The notes beneath the pieces are model-generated. The model did no database searches. It saw nothing but the letters and a program-made list of their open reading frames with translations, and was not told the DNA's origin. From Charina bottae (lineage: Eukaryota > Chordata > Lepidosauria > Squamata > Charinaidae), in NCBI GenBank assembly GCA_023362775.1, contig JALMGJ010000005.1, forward strand, positions 67,911,463 to 67,975,462: a stretch of 64,000 nt of DNA. Direction: 5' to 3'. Below, piece after piece: positions 45,571-57,758 of this stretch. The position numbers were made by a program, and so were the translations under genes. Numbering within the stretch: the first letter of the stretch is position 1; every line of letters starts with the position of its first letter.

Positions 45571-45839
45571 CAGGGGTGGGGAACCTTTTTTCTGCCAAGG
45601 GCCATTTGGATATTTATAACTGGGGACCAGGGGGGTGGGGGGCGGGGTTTCTGGGATTTCTGAGGACCGGGGGCCAGAGTTTGCGGGCGGGAGCCAATCA
45701 CAAGCACTGGGGTGTGGGGTTTGCGGGCGGGAGCCAATCGCGTGGAAGGGGCGGGGTTTGCAGGTGGGAGCCCCGCGGGCCTTAGGTGGGAGCCCCGCGG
45801 GCCTTATATGGCCCGCGGGCCTGACGTTGCCCACCCCTG
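45571..45839. mobile_element. hAT MITE with GC-rich cargo (269 bp)
   Basis: The ends are CAGGGGTGGGGAACC and the complement of GACGTTGCCCACCCCTG, with perfect 8-bp duplications ATTTAGAG (45,563-45,570 and 45,840-45,847). The internal GGGCGGGGTTT and GCGGGAGCCAAT units resemble those of the element at 12,664. Confidence 0.9.
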
Positions 45840-45847
45840 ATTTAGAG

Positions 45848-47282
45848 GTAAGGATGTCTGACTGTACCTCCTATATTTGATTTTCCCCTGATCGTTCCTT
45901 TTATTTTTCTCCCCCAACTTTGTGTGAATATGTGTACCTATAAACAAATGTTTGCATATTTGTATATGCGTATGTAGGTACAAATCTCGTGCATTTGTTG
46001 ATGTGGTCTGTTGCCTACAAAAACTTAAAACTGCATACATTTGTTGTACATTAAGGTATACAAGACTCTTTGGTATTCTTGATGCAAAAGCCTAAACTAA
46101 AACTGTATGGGGATTAGCAGTGAGCAAACATTGTGGTAATGTTTTATAAGCAGTTCAGACATTGTACAGCTTGAATCATTTGTGTGTGTGTTTTCATGTG
46201 GAAGTGAATTCTTTCCTAATGGAAGATGTGACGTATTTTAATGATTCCAAATGAACCTTGCTTGAAGGTGCTTAAAGGCTTCACACCATTTGCTTTCAAG
46301 GCAATAGTTTTTAGCAGTTGTAATGCCTGCACGCGCCACATAATGCTCCACCCCACAACAGCCCATTGAAGTAGCCAGAAAACCAAATGAGGGTCGGGAA
46401 TGTGCTCTGGGCAGTTCTTCATTCTGCATCGGTTATAGTTCCTGTGAAAGTCCTGTGCAGAACATCTGCTTCTTATCTGTCTTATGCCCATTTTGTGAAG
46501 AAAAATATTGGTGCTGCAGATTCTAATTATTTAGTTTTATTTATTACTAACTTTTCTATGCTGCTGTACTCCCAGTGGCTCAAACATTTGAAAAAGGGAG
46601 AAATGAAACAATTATGATACATGTTAAAGCCTTGCCTTCATAACACAATTCTCTTTTGAACATGTGTTCTATGAATTAATATTATATTTTGAAGCTTTTT
46701 TCCCCCCACGCTGATTCTTGAACTTTGAAACTATGCTTAACCGTCATTAAGGATTCTTAGTTATCAAAGGAATGAATTCATAATGCTCTTAGCTGTTTTC
46801 AAGTTAGTCAGGTCTAGATTTACCAGCTTTAGAAAGACAAAAGAATTATGCTAGCTGCCTCTAAAGAGCCTATTGGTGAGAGGGGTGAAATTCATGGAAG
46901 TATTTTGTTTTATCTAAAATGGAGAGGGGAACCTGTGGATCTCCACTTGTTGGTGAACTACAATTCCCAGCATGCTTAATCATTGGTCATACCAGCTGGA
47001 ACACTAGAAATTGTAACTCATCAGCATCTGGAGAATCACGGTTTCCCACCCTTAAGCTAAAGCATAAAGGCTGCATGCATTTCCCAGTGCCTTGCAACCA
47101 AGAAAATATTGATGGATAATTCTAGGCTACTACAGTACAGATTAGTCCAGCTTTATCCATGCTGCAATGGTGTTACAAGTGTAGACCACAAAGCCAAATT
47201 GCATAATTCAAGCAACAACTTAACTGCATGTCAACATATGAATAATGAACAAAGGTGTAGCATAATTATTAAAGAACCAAAT
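45848..47282. other. Intronic sequence with a decayed MITE
   Basis: No gene is seen. At 46,930-47,050 a decayed hAT-type fragment has CTACAATTCCCAGCATGC and AATTGTAACTCATCAGCAT as imperfect inverted halves. Confidence 0.45.
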
Positions 47283-47290
47283 CTTTAGAA

Positions 47291-47537
47291 CAGGGCTTCC
47301 AAAGTTTTCCAGCGGCGACACACCAACCGCCGTTGGTGTGTTGCTGCGGGAAAACCCGGAAGTGCCGCTATTGTGGCAGCGCGCAAAAACCCGGAAGCGC
47401 TGCTGCCGCTTTCGGTTTTTGCACGCTGCCGTTGGTGTGTCGCCGCGGGAAAACCCGGAAGCGCTGATGATGATCAGCGCTTCCGGGTTGTGTGGCGACA
47501 CACTTTTGTGTCGCGACACACAGTTTGGAAAGCTCTG
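47291..47537. mobile_element. CpG-rich hAT MITE, copy 4
   Basis: The ends are CAGGGCTTCCAAAG and the complement of GTTTGGAAAGCTCTG, with perfect 8-bp duplications CTTTAGAA (47,283-47,290 and 47,538-47,545). The cargo is repeated CCCGGAAGCGC and GGTGTGTCGCCGCGGGAAAA units. It is the same subfamily as copy 5, in opposite orientation. Confidence 0.94.
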
Positions 47538-47545
47538 CTTTAGAA

Positions 47546-48051
47546 AATCTTTTTAAAAGTCCTTTCTTATTTATAGCAGTGGTGCATATTTTTTTCAGGG
47601 TGGATCTTAGACTGGCATGCTGGGACTGCACTCTCAAAAGTGGGAGAGGACTAAAGCAAACCTAAATTTGATTTCATTTCTTTTCCATTTAACTGATTCT
47701 CCTTATATGTAGTAATCATTTTCTCCTTCTATCACATTAAATATTTGGTAACAAACCCAAAGCCTTTGGTGTGGCCGTGGGCCCTCAAGTCACATACTTT
47801 GGACTTACTGGAAAAACTGGAGTGGAGAAACTAAGTTCTGAAATAACTTAGACAACTTGTGGAATGAGTCATTTGATAAATGAGATTCGTCCTTGACTTG
47901 GGAAAAATGTGGACCTGTAGTATGCATTGCACTGTCACAGAATAACGAATTGTGGAAAATGTACATCAAATACTGTACACTCTCAGGAGGCACTAAATGG
48001 AGGAAGGCTGACCTCTTTCTACCATGCTCAGAACATTTTTATGTGGCTGTA
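47546..48051. other. Intronic sequence
   Basis: Nothing recognised. Confidence 0.4.
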
Positions 48052-48064
48052 GTAGGAATGTAAG

Positions 48065-48295
48065 AGCCAGTTTGGTATAGTGGTTAAGGCATCAGGCTAC
48101 AAACTGGGAGACCGGGAGTTCTAGTCCCACCTTAGGTACAAAGCCAGCTGGGTGACCTTGGGCCAGTCACTCACTCTCAGCCCTAGGAAGGAGGCAATGG
48201 CAAACCAGATCCGAAAAACCTTGCCAAGAAAACTGCAGGGATTTGTCCAGGCAGTCTCCGAGAATTGGACACGATTGAACGGATTAAAAAAAAAA
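48065..48295 (+). mobile_element. Sauria SINE, CACGATTGAACGGATT-tailed type
   Basis: A full-length copy with 13-bp duplications GTAGGAATGTAAG (48,052-48,064 and 48,296-48,308). Its 3' part (CCCTAGGAAGGAGGCAATGG ... TTGGACACGATTGAACGG) differs from the TTATTTATAAA-tailed copies. It resembles the Bov-B 3' end (CGGACACGACTGAACGACTG), which fits Bov-B-driven mobilisation. Confidence 0.9.
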
Positions 48296-48308
48296 GTAGG
48301 AATGTAAG

Positions 48309-49047
48309 AATCATGAGGAACTTCTTAATTGTATGAGCTGTCAGCTAGTAGAACAGGCTGCCACATGAAGTGGTGGGTTCCCCTTGTTAGACATCTTCAG
48401 ATAAAGGCTGGATGGTCATCGGTCAGAGATGAACTAATAGATTTTGCACTGAGTAGGACTCGGGGACATTTAAGGTCCCTTCCAATTCTGTTGTGATTCT
48501 GTTAATCAGAATTTGGACCCCTGTTTACTGTAAGTTCAGTAAATGATCTTGAGCTGCTTCTCAGAGTCTATTAGAAGCTTCTTAAGAGAATAAAATGAAT
48601 TGGTGGGAAGAAACTATGAATGCCCCCTGATGAATTTGGGAAAAAGCTGGGATGCTATTGGACTCAAGGCTCAGGGCCAGTTGGATGGATAGATGCTGTG
48701 GCTGTGGTCTCTCTCTGAGCTGTGCCAAGGTTTGCTCTTTGTTCTTAACCCTTTTCCTGTGGAAATGTCACCAAGCAAACAGGAAGGTAGGCAGGGAGCA
48801 GCAGATTTTGGCTTAGCATTTGGAGAAGCCAAGTGGCCAAGTCCTCATCAGTTTTCTACTACTGCAGATTACAGCCCTGCTGTCAACACAACCTCACGTG
48901 AACTGATATATCAAAGTTAATACCTTTGCCATTGTTTTCCTGGTCACAAACGGGCTGGTTGGAAGGATTTGTAGGGGGGGAGAGAAGGAAGGGGAGAGAT
49001 TCAAAGTTTAACATTTTTAGTTGTATCTTCCATAGGTAGGTCTCATG
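48309..49047. other. Intronic sequence
   Basis: Nothing recognised. Confidence 0.4.
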
Positions 49048-49055
49048 CCCTAAAG

Positions 49056-49175
49056 CAGTCCTTTTCAAACTTGGCAACTTCAAGATGTGCGAACTTCAAT
49101 TCCCAGAAGTCCCTGGCCAGCATGCATCTGCTGCAAGTCCACACATCTTAAAGTTGTGAAGTTTGAAAAACACTG
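49056..49175. mobile_element. hAT MITE, complete (120 bp)
   Basis: The ends are CAGTCCTTTTCAAACTTGGC and the complement of AAGTTTGAAAAACACTG. The duplications CCCTAAAG (49,048-49,055 and 49,176-49,183) are perfect. The two halves form one imperfect palindrome. Confidence 0.93.
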
Positions 49176-49183
49176 CCCTAAAG

Positions 49184-49800
49184 GATACAAATGAGTACAT
49201 GCGTGCATTTTCATGTATAAATTACTTAAAATCATGGAGATTACAGTAGAAAAGGAAAAGCATTTCCCCTTTTTAAATATAGAGCCTCATTTGGCAGAAA
49301 GGTCAGGTTTTCTGGGGCCCTATATGAATGAGTACTGGGATGAATTTTGTACCCTGTGTAAGTGAGTTTTTTGGCTCCCTGTGGAAGAATATTTTCCACC
49401 TCTAATCGTTTTCTAAGGAAATAAAAGAAAAAAAATGATGGGGGGGATGGAGGCCATTTACCTTGGAAATAGATGATGATGGTCTGTGTTTCTTTAATTA
49501 AAAAAAAACTATAGAATAAAGAGCTTTCCCTTTTGCAGTTTCATCCAGAAATTCCATACAACGTTGTATGATCTTGTCTGTTACATCAGGTTAATCTCCT
49601 GCAAAAGAAACTGCAAGACACTTCTGGGAGTGTGGGTGGTTTAAAAGAGCTTTAAAAATCAACTCCAAAGCAAGGCTGTCTCTGCCAACTTCCCCTTATC
49701 AGGAATTCTAAAAATAATTCTCATTTCCCATTTCTGTTCACTCCCCATTTAATTTACCCACCTCCTTCAGAATCTGGAGAAATTAAATAAATAATAATAA
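49184..49800. other. Intronic sequence
   Basis: Nothing recognised. Confidence 0.4.
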
Positions 49801-49802
49801 TA

Positions 49803-50007
49803 ATGGTTGTTGTGGGTCTTCCGGGCTGTGTGGCCGTGAGCACATGAGCACAGAAAGAGGCTTCTGTCTGTGCTCCTGCCCTCTGAAGATGCTGGCCACA
49901 GATGCTGACGAAACGTTAGGAACCACAACTTCCAGAACATGGCCACACAGCCCGGAAGACCCACAACAACCATCGAACTCCGGCCGTGAAAGCCTTCAAC
50001 GATACAA
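49803..50007 (+). mobile_element. Penelope-like element with short inverted end and hammerhead
   Basis: A short inverted left segment of about 34 bp (GTGGGTCTTCCGGGCTGTGT) precedes the PLE 3' region also seen at 7,940-8,173. Hammerhead boxes CTGAAGA (49,883-49,889) and GAAA (49,910-49,913) are present, but stem II has a mismatch. It is flanked by AATAATAATA repeats, so the target duplication is ambiguous. Confidence 0.8.
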
Positions 50008-50041
50008 TAATAATAATCTGTTTCAGCACAATGATACTTTA

Positions 50042-50563
50042 TTTATTTATTTTCTATCCCGCCTTTATTATTTTTATAAATAACTCAAGGCGGCGAACAT
50101 ACCTAATACTCCTTCCTCCTCCTCTTTTTCCCACAACAACAACCCTGTGAGGTGAGTTGGGCTGAGAGAGTGTGACCGGCCCAAAGTCACCCAGGCCAGC
50201 TTTCACGCCTAAGGTGGGACTAGAACTCTCAGTCTCCCGGTTTCTAGCCCAGCACCTTAACCACTAGACCAGAGCTTTCCAAACTGTGTCTCGCGACACA
50301 AAAGTGTGTCACCACACACAGTCTGGTGTGTCACCACACAACCCGGAAGCGCTGATCATCATCAGCGCTTCCGGGTTTTCCCGCGGTGACACACCAACGG
50401 CGGCGCGCAAAACCCCGAAAGCGGCAGCAGTGCTTCCGGGTTTTTGCGCGCTGCCGCAACCGCGGCACTTCCGGGTTTTCCCGTGGCGACACACCAACGG
50501 CGGTTGGTGTGTCGCCGCGGGAAAACTTTGGAAAGCCCTGCACTAGACCAAACTGGCTCTCTA
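50042..50563 (-). mobile_element. Sauria SINE split by a hAT MITE
   Basis: SINE pieces at 50,042-50,269 and 50,541-50,563 join across the MITE. The outer duplication is ATACTTTA (50,034-50,041 and 50,564-50,571). On the minus strand it has head AGCCAGTTTGGTCTAGTG, the central Sauria block and a (TAAA)n tail. Confidence 0.92.
50270..50540. mobile_element. CpG-rich hAT MITE, copy 5 (nested)
   Basis: The ends are CAGAGCTTTCCAAACTGTG and the complement of ACTTTGGAAAGCCCTG. The perfect duplications CACTAGAC (50,262-50,269 and 50,541-50,548) lie inside a Sauria SINE. The interior is close to the reverse complement of copy 4. Confidence 0.95.
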
Positions 50564-50571
50564 ATACTTTA

Positions 50572-51619
50572 AATGAAAGAATTCCATAATGCATTCAGTA
50601 ATATAGGATGTAATGCTGAAGTGAATAACCAGGTGCTCCCCAGGTCTTTAGGAGTTGAACTCCTACCAGCATAGCTAACATGGACAGTAATAAGAGATCC
50701 CTATAGTTGTGGTTTAAACTTGGAGGGCCCCAGGCTGCCTACCCTTAGTTTGAGGCATCTTTATGCAGGAATTAGTTATTACTTATGGAAGTGGATGTTA
50801 CGGTCTAAATATGCATATTTCAAAAACTTATTTTATAGAAGCTGTATTTAATTTTTTTTTTTGGAAGACTGTTGGTTACGTTATGTTCTTTTAATCAAGA
50901 ACTTGTACATTTTTATTGTTACACGCACTATATTGCACGTTCAAATGGGATGAAAAATAATTTCATCTGACAATCACCCTAATTCCCACCTCTCAGACAA
51001 AAACACGGATCCGGACATGGCTATTCTTCAGACTGCACAGTTCTGTGAATGTTCTGATGCAATTCTCAGCTCAACTATTGTGTACAAAAATGGGTGGATT
51101 AGGGAAAACTTCTGATGAAAATAAACGCAATGTTAAATTACAATCTTCAGATATGGATTGTGATGGATTTAGGATTAAAAGTGGAAGTTCAGGAAGTAGG
51201 ACACACTGTACAGCTAAAGTTAAACTACCATAAACTTAATAGCTGTGGCTTCGGTTAGCCTGCATTAGGCCATGTGCAAGGTCCAGTCAAAGCCTTGGTT
51301 GCTGTTTGGAAAGAGAGGGTGGTTGGAGCTTTGGATTGGATCGTGCCTATGCAGCCTCTTTCCTCCAGTGGATCCTGGGGCTCCCCTCTGTTAACCTAGG
51401 GAGATGAAATGGCTGAGGAGATGCCTAGAGTGTCGCTGGAGGACAACAAGGAGTTGCCCTTTAGAATGCTATTCCCCATGAAATTAGGCTAATCCGACCC
51501 TGCTGGTCTTTCAGAAGTCCCTTGAGATATAGCTGTTCTCCCAGGCGTTGGGGTCAGGAGCTCAGATGAACCAGTGAGTTATTGTTATTACGATGGATGC
51601 TTATTCTTGGCTGTTGTTC
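50572..51619. other. Intronic sequence
   Basis: Nothing recognised. Confidence 0.4.
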
Positions 51620-51850
51620 TTCTTTATTTTTGTTGTGTATTGTCATTTTGATGATTATGTTGATGCTTTTACTTCTGTTTGCCACCCAGAGTTGCTTATG
51701 TGAGATGGGCGGCCATATAAACCAAATCCAAGTCCAGGGAGTGACTTTGGGCCAATCACTTCCTCTCAGCCCAACCCACCTCACAGGGTTGTTGTATGGG
51801 AAAATGGGAGGAGGGAGCACTATGTACACTACCTTGGGCTCATGAACAAA
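51620..51850 (+). mobile_element. L2-type LINE tail followed by a partial Sauria SINE
   Basis: The tail motif GCCACCCAGAGTTGCTTATG and GGGCGGCCATATAAACCAAA lies at 51,680-51,728. A 5'-truncated Sauria SINE (TGACTTTGGGCCAATCAC; CACCTCACAGGGTTGTTG) follows at 51,735-51,850. Confidence 0.65.
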
Positions 51851-51874
51851 AGGCAGAATAGGACTCTAACAGTG

Positions 51875-51908
51875 GAATGAATGAATGAATGAATGAATGA
51901 ATGAATGA

Positions 51909-51964
<56 letters not shown>

Positions 51965-51965
51965 A
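51875..51965. repeat. Compound microsatellite (GAAT)n then (GAAA)n
   Basis: About eight GAAT units switch directly to about fourteen GAAA units. Confidence 0.97.
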
Positions 51966-53320
51966 ATCTACCTATCTTGGGTTCAGATCACATATCCTAC
52001 CCAGTGAGTGACTTTTCAATAATGGTCCCTTGATTGTATAGCATCATCTGTTCAGTTGCACTCAAAAACTTTCTTATTTTTATAAAACATTATTGCTTTA
52101 TATTCCTTTGGCTCTGCTGATCTTACAATTATTTCTCTATCCTGAGTGTAGCATGGATTGGTTGCTACCCATTTTCTTTCTCTCTTTGTTTTGAAGTGGC
52201 TTGAGATTTTTATAACTTTGTACTGGTTGCAGTTTTGTATGACTTCAATTTCATTTTAATCTTTGAAAGCTACCCAGAGAACTTGCATTATAGGGCGGCT
52301 TCTAAATTACATATAAGAATTGGTACCTTTAGTAGGTTTCATCTATAAGGACAAAGATATCTTCCCTTTTTATAAATGGATTTGAGAAATTCTATTCAAT
52401 TCCTGAAAGAGCTTCAGACAGGCAAAAGCTTGAAATGAGATTTAGGGGCAGACATTGTGAGTTTCAGGAAGGAAACATTTTTTTCAATTGTGAGTTGTGT
52501 GTTTGCGTTTATCATTTCAGGGCTTATTATCATAAAGCTGCATGGAAGGAATATGGCCAGTTATTCATTCCAAGCGCAGATCCATTGAGGCTTCTGCAAA
52601 TTTCTGGCAATTCTTTCACCCTCTGCCCCCACCTCACTGTGCTTTAACAATTGCGCCTCTGTGGATACCAAAGCACAGATCTGGCATTTGCTATTTCAGC
52701 AGCATTATTTGGTCACTGGTATTTGCAACAGTAATCAGATTTGGAGATATTTGAGAGGTGAGGGCTAGATTCCATCAGTTCTAATCCCATTATTTAGTAG
52801 CTCAAAAAGGAGGAGGAGGAGATTATTATTACAAGAGAGGGCTTGATTGATGGATTACATGCCATCAAGTCATTGTCGACTCTTAGCGACCACATAGATA
52901 GATTTTCTCCAGTCCTTAAATTGGTCTTTCAACTCTTCCAATGGTAAGAGAAGGCTATAGCATCAATATATATATATATTTATCTATTTAAGCTTTTCAA
53001 AAATATGTTTCTTTATTATCCCAAATCTTAAGACAATGTGAAAGATAGAAGTGGACTTTAAAGCCCAACTATAGCATTGGCAACTCAGAAGATGAGCTAA
53101 CGAATGAAGATATTTTTTAAATCAAAGTTGCCAGGATGTTGTTTGTATCTGTAAGACATTCTTAGCTTCCTCAGCTCAAAGCAAATTGCATAATACTGAA
53201 GGATACTTGACTTGGATCGCAACACCAAACATGGTTATTAGGGAAGTGGAAAATAGCGGGACTGATTTCGATCATTATTTATTATTCTGAGTAAACATAA
53301 TAAGATTGCAATCAGCCGGA
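51966..53320. other. Intronic sequence with decayed LINE pieces
   Basis: An old L2-like tail is suggested at 52,190-52,310. At 52,865-52,955 the sequence CATCAAGTCATTGTCGACTC and TTAGCGACCACATAGATAGA is a common reptile interspersed repeat fragment that I cannot assign to a family. No gene was found. Confidence 0.45.
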
Positions 53321-53321
53321 T

Positions 53322-54240
53322 TGTCATTTACTTATTTATTTGAGTTATGTTCTACCTTTGTATTTATTTAAGCACTCAAGGCAGTTTACAGCAATTTAAA
53401 ACAAATATACAAAGTTTAAAACCACCATTAAAATAGCAAAAATAAAAATCTGTTAAAACCTTGATGAAAGAGAAGGCTTTACCATTTTGTAAATACTGGG
53501 AGGGAGGGGGCCAAAGCACTTGCTTAGGGATAAAGCTTGTTAGCCTGGGAATCACACAGGAGAAGCCTTCTTCAAGTACCCGATGGACAAGCTTCTGGCA
53601 ACAGGGACATCTGTAGAAGGGCCTCTCTTGCTGATCACTTTCATATCAGGCAGTCCTTTAGACAGTCAGGTCCTCAGCCTTTTAGGGCTTTTAAGAGTCA
53701 ACACCAGCAACAACATCTTAAATTGTCCCCCAGTAGGTAATTGGCAACCAACTCAGATCTTTCAATGTAGGCATTCGATGACCCTTGTATCTTGCACTGA
53801 ATAGCACCCAAACCACAGCTCTTTGCAACAGTTGGAATTTCTTGATACTCCTCAAGGGTGGTCCTATGTGCAGTGCATTGTAATTGTCAAAACAGGATGT
53901 CAGTCAGGGCTTGCTCAGGAAGCTTTGCAGCTGGTGTCATAATTGTACAAATTGATTAAAGGGCACTCCCATTCTGCAAGTGGGCTCTTTCAGGGAAGTG
54001 CGACCCCATCCAAAACAAGCTTCAGTTCAATCCCTGAGAATGGTTTTCTGAATATCAAGAGCATCTCTGTCTTGTCTGGATTTAATTTCAACTTGTTCTC
54101 TGTCATCTACCCATTATTGTAATTAGACAATGTTCAAGAGTGCCGATTGTTCATTGGTAATTAGGTGATAGGGAACAATAAATCTAGATATTGTCAGCAT
54201 ACTGATGACACCCCATCCGTAGGTGTTGCCATATCTCCCC
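53322..54240 (-). mobile_element. Old L2-type LINE 3' region
   Basis: The complement of the tail (TTATTTAAGCACTCAAGGCAG) is followed by a long eroded 3' region with TTAGGGCTTTTAAGAGTCAA and CAGCATACTGATGACACCCC. No frame survives. Confidence 0.55.
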
Positions 54241-55447
54241 CTCCCCCCTCTAAATATTTGCATGTGAGGTCACAACACATGTACAAAAGGATGGAACTTG
54301 CATCATGATATCACAATGCACATTGTGTCATTTTAGCTTCATCATGGCTAAGTGTGGACCTCTGTGACCTTTTTCTAACAAAAAGTGGCTGCTTCATGGT
54401 TTATCCTTGAATTTTAGTTGCATAATTGGTAGCTGATGGCTGCCAAGAGAACTACAGCACCATATGTCTCCTTAGCATCTGGCTTAGCATTGTTTGGGGG
54501 TGGGGGGAGGAATTCATGATGCCCTGAAGGTGAGAGAACCCTGGCAGATATTGCCAGTACTACCTCAGATATGTTACTATGTTGGAAAAACTTGTTTTGA
54601 AAGGATCCCATGAAAACATTTATTAGTCCTTACCAGAAATTTTTTAAAATGCTTTTCTCTGACTTTGCACTCTGCCAGATTTTCACATGGACATTACTTG
54701 TTAGGGAGTTAACACTCTACCTGCATATTTCAGGTTCTTTGCTTGAATTGGTTCCCGGATAGCTGAGTTGGATGCCATTCTCTTCACTTTGGTCCCATGT
54801 GCAGCCATTATGTTCAGGAGACCATTTCCAGCATTAGGAGTTTATTTATAAATATCTTTCAGGTCTGTCTTGGCACTAGGATTGTAACTATGGCCTTATT
54901 ACACTGGTCTTTTGGCCTTGCTTTCTGTACACAGTGGTGTTTCATACTCTATGCCAACACCATTTAAACAACACAATTAAGGGCAGCTTTTAAAAGGGAA
55001 ATAATGTGACCCATGTATTGTTTCTTATGGGTTTGTTCATAGCTTCTTCTACTCTAAGGTAATTTTTGGAAATGGTCTTAAGACTGCTGTGTATAGAGAG
55101 AACAGGATTATGACCAGATCCAATATGTTGATTCTTTACTGAGAAGAATGAGTATCAAGTTAGATAAGTAGAGGTCTCAGAGACAAGATTGGCCTTGACA
55201 GAGCAAGGCTGTCATAGGCAACAAATTTTTGATATTGTGGCAAAATGTGAGCTATGAATTTTTAACTATGTTTGAATCTAGCTTATGCCAAATTTAGTGT
55301 AGATGAGCTTTGCTGGACTGCAGTCCCCTAAAATGATGAAAGAATTTGTGTGACTTTGCATGAATAAAAGTAATAATTTTATTTGGATTAGGGTTGGGCA
55401 AGAAATAAATTTACCACTTTCAGTACTTAAAATTTAATCCATATATT
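54241..55447. other. Intronic sequence
   Basis: Nothing recognised. Confidence 0.4.
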
Positions 55448-55796
55448 AGGTTCTCAAACTCTGTGGTACCACAGTCCCCTGTCAGGGACTTGTATGGGCA
55501 AAATGTGAGCCGTGTCCCCATGTTCAAGGTTGCTGAGTCAAAAGCAGGGAGAGAAACTTGAGCAAAGCTTAGAATGAGCAGGCAAAACAGGAGTTCTGTC
55601 CAAAGCTCCCATTTTGCCTGGGAAGCCAAGCACTGCTGGCTTGCACAGGCAAAGCAGAGACAAAGCCGAGACTGAGTGCTATCAGTGTTCCTACTTTCCC
55701 TGTTTAAGCCTGACCAGCTTTAAAAAATGGTGACCCCCACCCCCAAGTGGCTTGCAGCCCTTCAGGAGGTTACAACCCACTGTTTGAGAACCACTG
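55448..55796. mobile_element. Probable hAT MITE, decayed 5' end
   Basis: The left end GGTTCTCAAACTCTGTGG and the right end GTTTGAGAACCACTG are inverted partners, with the left terminal CAGTG missing. No clear target duplication is seen. It is about 350 bp with no ORF. Confidence 0.6.
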
Positions 55797-56223
55797 GCAT
55801 AGGTTAACAAGCTTTGATTTTAGTGGTTTTAGGCTAGTCTAAATATTGTAATTGTTTTCCTACAGAGAAGGGGAGCAGGTTTGTGCCAAATTGTTTTGCT
55901 TCAAGTTTAAAAAAAATGTGGTAGGCTTTGGGGTCTGTGCACCTACACTGGAAGCAGGGGGTGAGGTGGGGATAGTGCTACGTGCTGCTTTCTCTGCACA
56001 AAAAGTAAATTGCTATCAATAATCACCAGCCAATTCTGAAGGTGATGTAAGAGGTCCTGTATAAGCTGAAGTATAAAATTAAATTGGTGAAAAAGTTACT
56101 TTCCACTTTCTGGGTTAAACTAGGTTTGTAAGAGGGTTTTTTTTTTCAGGTTGGCAAAACATAATTGTTAAGTTTTGGTAGGTACGTAGGTAGGTAGGTA
56201 GGTAGGTAGGTAGGTAGGTAGGT

Positions 56224-56279
<56 letters not shown>

Positions 56280-56906
56280 CCCATACAATTAAACTACGTT
56301 GTAGCTCAGCCTGATGGCCTGATTCACACAGCATGCTAAGATAATGGCATAATCAGCCAAACCTCATTTTAGCTTATTCCAGCTTGTTGTGTGAACTAAA
56401 CAAAAACATTCTGTCAGTTCCAGCACAATTGAAAGAGAATTGTAGTAGTAGTACTAGTTATTATTATTTTCATTGGCTGATGAATCACTACATTGGGTGC
56501 TATAATTCACACAAGTCCAATCTTTCTTTCTTCTAGTATATAGTAAATCATTATGGCAGATGGAAGGAATAATGGAGCCAGCCTACATTTTACAAGCCAA
56601 TATATGGTTGCCCAGCATTAGATGGGTTCTAGTGAGAAGTAAAAGGCTCTATTTCAGCCCTTCAAGGTAGGTAACAGAAGTAGCAGGGATTCCAGGAATG
56701 TTCTTTATTATTGTAGGGTAGAATAACAGAATCTTGAAAGCCTTTCAAAGTTTCCCTCTGCCCCACCTTTCTTATACCAAAGAAAATCATGGTGGGGTTA
56801 GTTTGAATTTCTTTCTCATGCTTTCCACCTTCTCAGCACTGAGTAGTCTTTTCTCTCTTAATGGTATATTGTTCCCTTCCCAAGGCCAGATCTATATTCT
56901 TTTATA
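55797..56906. other. Intronic sequence with compound microsatellite
   Basis: (GTAG)n at 56,177-56,225 passes straight into (CCAG)n at 56,226-56,278. Otherwise nothing is recognised. Confidence 0.6.
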
Positions 56907-57116
56907 CTCAGAAAGCTTTTCTTTTTTAAAAAAAGAATTTTATTAAATTTCAGAAAAAGATAAGAGATACAGAAAAACTAAAAAGTACAAAAAACTAAAA
57001 AGTGTGAAAACACAAGAGAAATTTTTTTAGATAGATTACAAAAAGAAGTGACTAACAACTTTAAACATCAAGGATATACAGCAATTTCCCATGATCAACC
57101 CCTTACTCTATATTAA

Positions 57117-57220
<104 letters not shown>

Positions 57221-57390
57221 CCTAATCAACATCCCCCCTAAAATAACAATTACTTAATTATTCCCTTCCTACTACTATTCTATACATTCCTGTCTACTAT
57301 AATAAAGATCAAAAAAAAAACATGTAAATTGTCTATCATTATAATTAATAATGATATAATTAATAAGATATAATGATATAATTAATAAGA

Positions 57391-57630
57391 GAGCCAGTTT
57401 GGCCTAGTGGTTAAGGCAATGGGCTAGAAACCAGGAGTCTGTGAGTTCTAGTCCCGCCTTAGGCATGAAAGCCGGCTGGGTGACCTTGGGCCAGTCCCTC
57501 TTTCTCAGCCCAACTCACCTCACAGGGTTGTTGTTGTGGGGAAAATAAGAGGATGAAGGAATATTAGGTATGTTCCCCACCTTGAGTTATTTATAAAAAT
57601 AATAAAGGCGGGATAAAAATTAATTAATTA
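57391..57630 (+). mobile_element. Sauria SINE
   Basis: A well-preserved copy: GAGCCAGTTTGGCCTAGTGG head, GCCTTAGGCATGAAAGCCGG, GGGTGACCTTGGGCCAGTCC, CACCTCACAGGGTTGTTGTT, TTATTTATAAAAATAATAAA and an AATTAATT tail. It inserted into the L1-like element in opposite orientation. Confidence 0.93.
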
Positions 57631-57758
57631 AATTAATAAAAAAACATGAATATAAAAAGCGTAAGTAAGAAAAAACCTTAATAATCATATTCCCAATCAG
57701 TAATAATAAGTAAAGTCATCCAAAGCCAAAAGGCCATCCAGATAAATATTTTAGTCCC

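Noticed and set aside
45565..45880. 80-90-codon Gly/Pro-rich frames
   Set aside because: They fall wholly within or across the hAT MITE at 45,571-45,839.
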